A stretch of 64,000 nucleotides of DNA, from the NCBI RefSeq assembly GCF_932294415.1, contig NC_065535.1, positions 67,539,862 to 67,603,861 of the forward strand, read 5' to 3'. This DNA comes from Quercus robur. Lineage: Eukaryota > Streptophyta > Magnoliopsida > Fagales > Fagaceae. Below, piece by piece: positions 57,328-64,000 of this stretch (positions are counted from its first letter, which is position 1; each line of letters starts with the position of its first letter). The notes beneath the pieces were generated by a model. It searched no databases and was not told the DNA's origin. It saw only the letters and a list, made by a program, of their open reading frames with translations. Position numbers and translations under genes: made by a program.

Positions 57328-58224
57328 CAGTGGCGGCTCCAGAAATTTTGTCCAGGGTGTTCCTATTCTACTTTGAAAAAATTTCGGGTGTTTTGGGACG
57401 TTTCGGTAAATACCGGCCGAAATTCAAGATTTGGCCGGCATGAAGTTTGTGCTTAAAAAAAAAGTGTTCTTAAAACCAAAACAAATTTGCATACTGTACA
57501 CTAAAAAGCCTCAAAAGGAAAAAAAGTGAAAAGAACATAAATGAACAAAGGTACCTGTACAATAAACTATAAGTTCATTTGAAATATTAATAAAATTATT
57601 AATTATTGTTGTTTAGTTATTTCATTAATTTGTTTGTCTTTTATAAACTATAATTTGTTATATTGTTGTTTCATTAATTATAAAATTATTAATTGTTATT
57701 TAGCCTAACATAATTTAATTTATTTGTCTTTTATAATTTATTGGTTAATTATACTGCTTCAATTATTGTTGTTTAATACAACAATAAACTATATTGCTTT
57801 AATTTGTTTATCATTAATTATATTACTTTAATTTGTTATATTGTTTAACCTTATATGCACATTACACTAAAAGCACTAAAAAAGTCACTAATGTGCACAT
57901 TATTTACATATCCCATGACCATGTGTAGCACAATAATTAAATCACTAAAACTATGTAATGTGCACTTGTGCAACCCGGCTCCATCACATTTGCCCATCCA
58001 CCTGCCCTGCCAATCAGAAAATTTCACAAATAATGCATAACGCATTACACTAAAAGATAATTAATATTTCACCAACATCAACACACTACACACACCAACA
58101 GATGACAAAGCCAAATTCAATTTTCAAAAAGTCAAAAACAGACAAAATTTAATAAAGCTAAAGTCTAAAGTTCGGCCAATCAAAAGAGAGAGATAGTTAC
58201 TGAGTTGGTCTTATTAAAGAATAA

Positions 58225-58320
58225 AGAGAGAGAGAGAGAGTGAGAGTCATCATTTCAGATAGAGAGAGTTAGAGAGAGACTGAGAGACTCAGAGAGAAAA
58301 AGAGAGAGACTGAGAGAAGT
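58225..58320. repeat. GA-rich microsatellite in the hAT element
   Basis: Interrupted (GA)n with ACT and GTT breaks. Confidence 0.9.
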
Positions 58321-58914
58321 TAGCTTAGAAAAAAAAATGAAATACCTTGAGGGAGGGTCGGAGGGAGCACCGGAGCAGCGGCAGCAGCCGAGCAGCGAGC
58401 AGGGAGGGCGGGACGCCTGAACTGGACTGGGCACGTTCGAATGAGGCGGCGGGCGAGCAATCTGCCGATCTGGCACTGGCGTTCTCCGTCCTCCGATCCG
58501 ATGAGCGACGACGAGCGGCGTTGCTCTCTGTGACCTCTGTCTGTCTTTAGGTTAGGGTTAGCTTAGTGATTTCATTTATTTTTACAAAGCCTTTAGTGAG
58601 AATCTGTGGGTTTGTCATTTTTTGTTTTTTTAAGGCGCTGCGCTGCTCTGTTTTTTTTTTTTTTTTTGGGTGAGAATCTGTGGCCTGTGGGTTTGTTTGT
58701 AATCTGTTGAGCACTTGGGCTTGCCGTGGGCTTGCCTCTGTACAATTTTTTTTTGGGCTTTTTTTTTTTTTTTTTTTTCCTCTTGAAAGTAGAATAATTT
58801 TTTTTTTTTTTTTAATAATTTGAGGGTATTCCTCATTTTGTGGCTGAGGGTGTTCCTAGTATAGGACAAATACAATTTTTTTTTTATTATTATATATAAT
58901 TTTTTTTTTTTTTT

Positions 58915-58948
58915 CAGGTCAGGGTGTTCCTGGGAACACCCTGACCTG
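58915..58948. repeat. Perfect 16-bp hairpin near the right end of the hAT element
   Basis: CAGGTCAGGGTGTTCC, two bases, then its exact reverse complement. One arm (CAGGGTGTTCC) recurs near the left end at 57353-57363, as a subterminal repeat. Confidence 0.93.
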
Positions 58949-58974
58949 TACGTGGCGTCGCCACTGCATCCTCA

Positions 58975-58987
58975 AGATTTTTGCTTA

Positions 58988-59025
<38 letters not shown>

Positions 59026-60002
59026 TTTATTGTAGGTCCATTCTACCTTTTTTCTTTTCTTTTGTTTTGCTACAGCAATTTCATGAAGAAAATAATAAAC
59101 TTATCTTATTTAGTTTATAGCTTTTATTTATAACACTTTTAGTAAAAAATTAAATAAATTTTTCTCAAATAGACACTTAAGCGTTTTGCATGTAAGAGTA
59201 GGCGAATGCAAGTGTTAGTGAATATAAAGTAAGAGTGAAATAGTGAAAAATGATGTGTATAGTAAAGTATATGTAATATTTTTAGTATCAATAAATATAT
59301 TTTTTTGAAAAACTCTTTTTTTGTTTTATACTTGAGCATGATGAGATTTATTATAGAGTATTTGATAAAATACTTTTCTTGATTGTCAAATTTATTATTT
59401 TGACAATTTTTGCGGAGAGAAATCTCAAAAATTGGTACGGGTTTCTTCCGGAGGATTTAATGAAAGAAGAAGATGCCAGCAACTCAGGTTTCACATGCAT
59501 TCTCAAAAAATCTCAACAATTTCAACTATGAACTATGGTGGTCGTGCATGAAGTCATACTGGAAGGAAAGGATTTGTGAGAAGTTAAATGCCGAGAAAGC
59601 ATGGCTCCATCAAAAAGCTCTTTACTTGCTCAAGCAGTACATAGAGGATAATATGCTAATTCACATATATCAAATACAAATATAACAAAGTAGGCACGGC
59701 TCACAGTGTCACACGTTAGAGTGGTGTTCATGAGGTACCAATTGAGCAACTCATCCTGTTTCATTTCAAATTAATGGAAAAAAATTGTTAAAATTTTAGT
59801 GTTTGAATTAAAGACTTAAATTTCGGCTCTTGCCTCTCATCTCACAAGAACTTTGTACTTGTGAAATGACAATTATACCAAGTGTGTGTGGTGTTGATTA
59901 TGGTTATAGTGTTAATATCTTACTCTATTTGACAAAATTTAATGTATTGTCCTAGTACATAGTTGATAAAAGCTTTGTTGTGGGAAAATATTTACTCAGA
60001 GT
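58975..60002. other. About 1 kb without an identifiable gene
   Basis: Long poly-T at 58991-59025, then AT-rich text. An ORF at 59473-59685 (70 codons, NFNYELWWSCMKSYWKERIC) is not recognised and may be chance. Confidence 0.5.
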
Positions 60003-60199
60003 AGGGTCCACTTGGTTGGAATGGTGGAAAATTAGAAGGATAGAAAAAAGGGGAAGGGATAGAAAAATGAGAGGATGAAAAATATTTAGTTTTCTATTAT
60101 ACGTGCTTGGTTGGAAGGATGAGAAAGTGGAAAGATGAAAAACTTATTTGTTTGGTTAAGAAGAAAAATGAGATTATAGAAAATGAAATTAGTATAAAT

Positions 60200-60897
60200 C
60201 AGTGGCGGAGTCAGGATTTTAGTCTAGATGGGGCAAAATTAAAAAACAATATTAAAAGTGAAATTAATCTAAAAAATATTAATCAACAATAATAACAAAA
60301 TAAATAAACAATTGTAAGCAAATATGAATATATTTCATATTATTAAAATAAATAAACAAAAATAACCAATTCATAGCTATTAAAAAATTTACAAATTGAT
60401 GGAGTAAAAATGTGATTAGTGTTACTTAAAAAATATAATGAATAAATGTTTGAAATTATTTTTTGTCATTGGTGACATGCTAATTTGTAAGACATAAGTA
60501 GTAAAATTTGTAGTATCTCTAGTATTATTAAAGGATAAAATGCTGTGAAAAGTATCATAAATAGTGAAAATGGTGTAAATAGTGATATAAAATAAAAAAT
60601 AAAAAATAAAAAATAGTGAAATAGGTGCAACACGTAGGACAAGACAAAAGTTACTTGTAAGAATAGTGACATTGGTGAAAAGCTTACATGGTTTGGCGTT
60701 TGAGAACTTTTTTTCTTTTGTTTTTCTTGTGTGTCAAAGTCACTTTCAACCAAGTAGAAGTCATTTTTTTTTTTTTCATTTTTTTTCCTCTATGTCAATA
60801 AGTAATTACTTTAGACTACATATGCTAGAAAATTTTCGGAGGAGTTAGGGGGGCAAGTGCCCCCTCCCCCCTCTCTGGCTCCCCCCTCTCTGGCTCC
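60200..60897. mobile_element. hAT-like remnant
   Basis: Left end CAGTGGCGGAGTCAGGATTTTAG with the typical hAT start; right end ..CTCTCTGGCTCCGCC lacks the last CACTG. The subterminal GGGGCA/GTGCCCC text pairs across the element. The right end overlaps a local duplication (TTTAGACTACATATG at 60802 and 60900). Confidence 0.65.
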
Positions 60898-60980
60898 GCC
60901 TTTAGACTACATATGTCTCTATTAAATCAAAAAAAAGTAACACATTTTGTTATTAAAAAATTGTGTATGAATGGTAATTC

Positions 60981-60983
<3 letters not shown>

Positions 60984-61030
<47 letters not shown>
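60984..61030. repeat. (AT)n microsatellite
   Basis: About 23 AT units. Confidence 0.95.
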
Positions 61031-61035
<5 letters not shown>

Positions 61036-61518
61036 GAAAAAGACAGGAAGTTCAAGAACCCAAAATTTATTTGTCCAAAAAAAAAAAAAAAAAAACCAGC
61101 TAACTGTTTGAGAAAAGAAAGGACAAGCACATAATAAAAGAAAAGAAAAAAGAAAAAAGAAAAAACCGAAGAGAGATAAGCACAAAAGAAAAAGGAAAAG
61201 AAATAAAAAATGAAGATAAGCACAAATGAAAAAAAGAAACCGAATGAATATATAAAAAGGCAAAAAAATATCTATTAAAAAAAAGACAAAAGAAGCATAG
61301 TATAAAAGGACAGTTAGCCTAGACAACTATTGCAAGGCATTTTCACTTGTGTATTCATTCGGAATTGGGGTGATTTAATTGTGGTGGGCTAAGAGAAAAA
61401 AATTGTCGGGCTCCATTATTTTTCTCCTCTCTTTTCCCTTGTAACTAAACACACATTATTTATTTTCTTTCCTCCATTTTCTATTCACTTTGTTTTCAAC
61501 TCAACCAAACATACCCTA

Positions 61519-63286
61519 AACTCATATGAAAATATTAATTTTGTGTATTGGGTAGATAGTTTTTATTAGGTTAGAGTACCACATTAATTTTCATTTCCTA
61601 AGTCACATTTCTTTATGCTCATTTCCTATAGTGCAATTCAATTTTGATCTTGTGTTCAATGACCACGCCAGAACCATGAGAACATGGACTATTTTCATAG
61701 GAATCGCAAGTAAAAGTACAATAGTAACTTTTTTACAATGAAGTTGAGAGTCTTGTAACTTAACAAATTGATACCTTTTGGTATTTTCAACGGGGACACT
61801 AGAGTTCAAAAAAGATGAAAGCATGGATTAGAAGAAATTGTGTGTGGGCTAGAGTTGTTAAAAAAAGTTTTGTTTTTTGCTTTTTGTCTTTTTTTTTTTT
61901 TTAATTTTTAATTTATTTTAAACAAACTAGTTTTTAGCTTTTTGTAACACATTAAAATAAAAGTTACTAAAAATCAATGTTTTGAATACTATTTCGAACC
62001 TTCTTTTGGTTTGTCTATTGGAATGAAATATTTCAGTATCGGCTTGTTTTTACATTTCATTTTAGGGGTTACCGGCTTCCCCGTGCCCCCCCCACCAAAA
62101 AAATATATATCAACAAAATTTCCAAAAGATAATAACTAATTACCAAAGCATATACAAATAAGTAAATGATAGGGTCATTATTTCTTTAAAAAAAATATAT
62201 TATTTATCTATACTAGTATACTACCATTGATTGGGTGACTTTTTTAATTTTTATTTATCAAGGTGTAGTACCATTTGAAAGTTTTTAACTGTTAGCTCAT
62301 GTAGTAGGTTGATCGGTGGATCACGTGGCACTATTTTCTATATATGCAAAATACGTGGAACTCTTGATAAAATAATGATTACACATTTATAGTTTCATCT
62401 ACCCCACACTATTTGTTATAAATGCAAAAAACGTGGAACTCTTTCCTTTGATAAAATAATGATCACACATTTATAGTTTCATCTACCCCACCTAACTTCA
62501 TTTCCTTTATCCGAATACAACTACTAGTCTCTGTGTTTTAAAATTCTTATTACACTCTCCTTGCCTCTTTTTTGCTGCAAAAAGCAAATATGTGAAGGTT
62601 GAAGTTTCATGAGTAATTCACCTCAGTCTCAAAATCATCAAAAGTCACCTTCAGTTTTTTCCCCCTCTCTCTTCATTGTTGTAGAATTTTTGGTTATAAT
62701 TGATGCCTGAGTTAGAATAGAATCAGTGCAACTCAGAAGAGTTAGGACACTGCTACATGTAATACTAAAAAAGAACAAATTCATTCCGGCATATGCTACC
62801 TTGTCGTGAGTCTTGTCAGGAACAGACCTATGATTTCTTATTGTTACTCACCCACGGTGCAAAAAACATTGTTAGATCATAATAGGCGTAGAATTTATAC
62901 AGTTTTATCTAAAAATGACCTATATTAGATTGTGTATAATTGTGTAAATTTAAAAAATTGTTATAATAACCGTGTAAATTTACACTAACACTATTTATTT
63001 CATATTTCATATTTTTTATGTTTATTCTTTTTTTATCTCGAGATATATCTCGAGGTAAAGAAAGAGAGTGGATGATAATTGTGTTAAGTGAAAAAAGAGA
63101 ATAAGCTAAAAAAAAAAAGAAAATTTGATGTTTTAATGAAATGTAGTGTAAAATAGATAATCTGATGTGGAGTGTTTTGATAATTAAATATGTAAAATAG
63201 AAAAGGTAGGTTCTTATACTAAAATAGACAAATTTTTTTTTTGTAAGAGTCGATGCGAATGTCCTTACCTACCTACTACCAACATT
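61519..63286. other. About 1.8 kb without a gene; GH1 3'-flank homology at its left
   Basis: 61608-61720 repeats the text found 3' of the GH1 copies (TGCTCATTTCC..TTTTGATCTTGTGTTCAATG, GACCACGCCAGAACCATG), suggesting a third GH1 copy that is lost or lies beyond. The rest is AT-rich, with a duplication at 62337-62492 and a palindrome at 63037-63054. Confidence 0.55.
62337..62492. repeat. Two tandem, slightly diverged copies of about 75 bp
   Basis: Unit: TATATGCAAAATACGTGGAA.., CTCTTGATAAAATAATGATT.., CACATTTATAGTTTCATCTA, CCCCAC. The second copy has a 5-6-bp insertion (CTTTCC) and single changes. Confidence 0.85.
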
Positions 63287-63340
63287 TAGTGGCGGCTCTA
63301 GGATTTTTTGTCTAGGGGGTCAACAAGAAGATAAATCTTA
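63287..63340. mobile_element. hAT-type left end
   Basis: TAGTGGCGGCTCTAGGATTT (first C now T) followed by TTTTGTCTAGGGGGTCAAC, the same end type as at 57328 and 60200. No right end was found before the LTR copy at 63398. Confidence 0.5.
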
Positions 63341-63397
63341 AATAGAAAATGAATCTTTTGGTCTACGATATTTCTTTATTACAAATTTGTCCAAATA

Positions 63398-63932
63398 TTC
63401 TGTTTGAAGCTACTGCATTTATACACATTAGGGTTTTGTAATCAAGTACTTCCTGATCTTCATCGTTTATGAAGTGAAGAACTTTGCAGCCAACAACAAT
63501 TATTCAAATTGTTGGAGTTAGTCTTGTACTGAGATCCGTGCTAATGAGTTAATCATAAATTGGAGATTTATGCAATAAAGGAAAGAAGACTATTACAATA
63601 TCAAGTCTAATTGGATATTGGAGTGAAGATTCAACTGTAGGTTGGTATTTTGAGATAGGTTAGGGTAGTGGTAAGATTCCTCATACTTGTAACCGCTTGA
63701 TTATTGATTAGTGGATTCTTGGGAGTGGTGATCTTAAATTCACTCAGTGGGATTTTGCCTTGCTAGAGATTTTTCCCATTTGTCAACAAATCACCGTGTC
63801 AATTTAATTTCCGTTGCATTTAGTTTATTTGGTGATTAATTGATGCCTCAATGATTTGCATGTAATATGACTTAATTAATCAACTTGAGTAATTGAATTA
63901 ATTAATCGGGGTCAATTTATCTTAACCCAACA
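63398..63932. repeat. Truncated second copy of the 34.9-kb LTR
   Basis: Aligns with 35281-35353 joined to 36445-36908, without the nested solo LTR, so it shows the empty site (CGTTTATGAAG). It ends AACCCAACA then GATAT. Homology continues past the LTR end to the window edge, parallel to 36909-36980. Confidence 0.8.
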
Positions 63933-64000
63933 GATATATTACACCCCTTGTCTGCTTAAGGCCCTTTCTTTCCAATCTCATATTTGTTTTCTTCCTCTCC

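Larger units (their letters stand above)
57328..58966. mobile_element. Non-autonomous hAT element, 1639 bp, perfect 8-bp TSD
   Basis: Ends CAGTGGCGGCTCC and, reversed, CAGTGGCGACGCC. TSD CATCCTCA at 57320-57327 and 58967-58974. No transposase reading. Inside: AT-rich left half, a GA-rich microsatellite (58225-58320), a GC-rich 200 bp (58340-58540) and a terminal hairpin (58915-58948). The CAGTGGCGG end and 8-bp TSD fit hAT. Confidence 0.92.
60003..61518. mobile_element. TIR element with a nested hAT remnant
   Basis: The left end TAGGGTCCACTTGGTTGG and the right end, reversed, TTTAGGGTATGTTTGGTTG form an imperfect TIR. A similar element is inserted in GH1 copy A (8206-9325). It holds an hAT-like unit (60200-60897), an AT microsatellite and A-rich filler. 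TSD and superfamily are not resolved. Confidence 0.55.

Noticed and set aside
58347..58550. GC-rich ORF in the hAT element as a captured gene exon
   Set aside because: Composition is Arg/Ala/Glu-rich without family resemblance or splice sites. It could be captured promoter or 5' UTR DNA, but I cannot support that.
60927..61326. Phe/Tyr-rich ORFs on minus resembling membrane proteins
   Set aside because: Produced by A-rich and AT-microsatellite DNA read in reverse; no real composition of a membrane protein and no neighbours.

Overview
This is about 64 kb of an AT-rich eudicot nuclear genome. Interrupted genes with GT..AG introns, long LTR retrotransposons of the Copia and Gypsy superfamilies, hAT elements, MITEs, a tRNA-derived SINE and a plant-type GH1 beta-glucosidase family all point to a land plant. 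The amount of nested repeats suggests a tree-like eudicot. I suspect Fagales, but nothing in the sequence alone proves it.

Layout. (1) 1-7000, plus strand: the 3' part of a cohesin alpha-kleisin gene (RAD21/SCC1 family). Twelve exons join in frame; the 5' end lies left of the window. It is the only gene here that looks intact. (2) 7000-11065: its 3' flank, an unrecognised ORF, the broken last exon of a GH1 pseudogene (copy A, minus strand), a SINE, and a MITE with target site duplication (TSD). (3) 11066-30346: a 19-kb nest. The outer element is an old Tat-lineage-like Gypsy element on plus, with decayed gag-pol, two RNase H domains, a tandem array and an antisense gene with its own TATA box. 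Inside its tandem array sits a very young, 8.2-kb, Sirevirus-like Copia element on minus (17280-25467). Its two 1110-bp LTRs differ at one base that I found, gag is open, pol is absent, and a second ORF has a gene-like leader exon and intron. (4) 30347-34872: another exon of GH1 copy A, pushed 21 kb away by the Gypsy insertion, plus a CCAAT/ATTGG tandem array. (5) 34873-37517: an LTR with a solo LTR nested in it. (6) 37518-44744: a second, older, pol-less Sirevirus-like element with three more LTR-type units of related families in or near it. (7) 45060-56940: GH1 pseudogene copy B, minus strand. Twelve exon pieces are recognisable from plastid-type N-terminus to C-terminus, with many stops and both catalytic glutamates lost. 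It is hit by a solo LTR in an exon and by a 5.4-kb Copia element with non-TGCA ends in an intron. (8) 57000-64000: an hAT element with a perfect 8-bp TSD, a second TIR element with an hAT remnant inside, GH1 3'-flank homology, and a truncated second copy of the 34.9-kb LTR.

How the parts relate. The cohesin gene is a housekeeping gene at the edge of a decayed GH1 cluster that has acted as a landing site for retrotransposons. The insertion order can be read from the nesting: GH1 decay, then Gypsy, then the young Copia inside Gypsy. The most unusual signal is shared by two pol-less Copia families. CG-containing palindromes (TCGCGA in one, TCGATCGATCGA in the other) cluster in the LTR and again once inside the element. 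In the young element the internal cluster lies just upstream of the leader of the second ORF, as if a promoter module had been duplicated.
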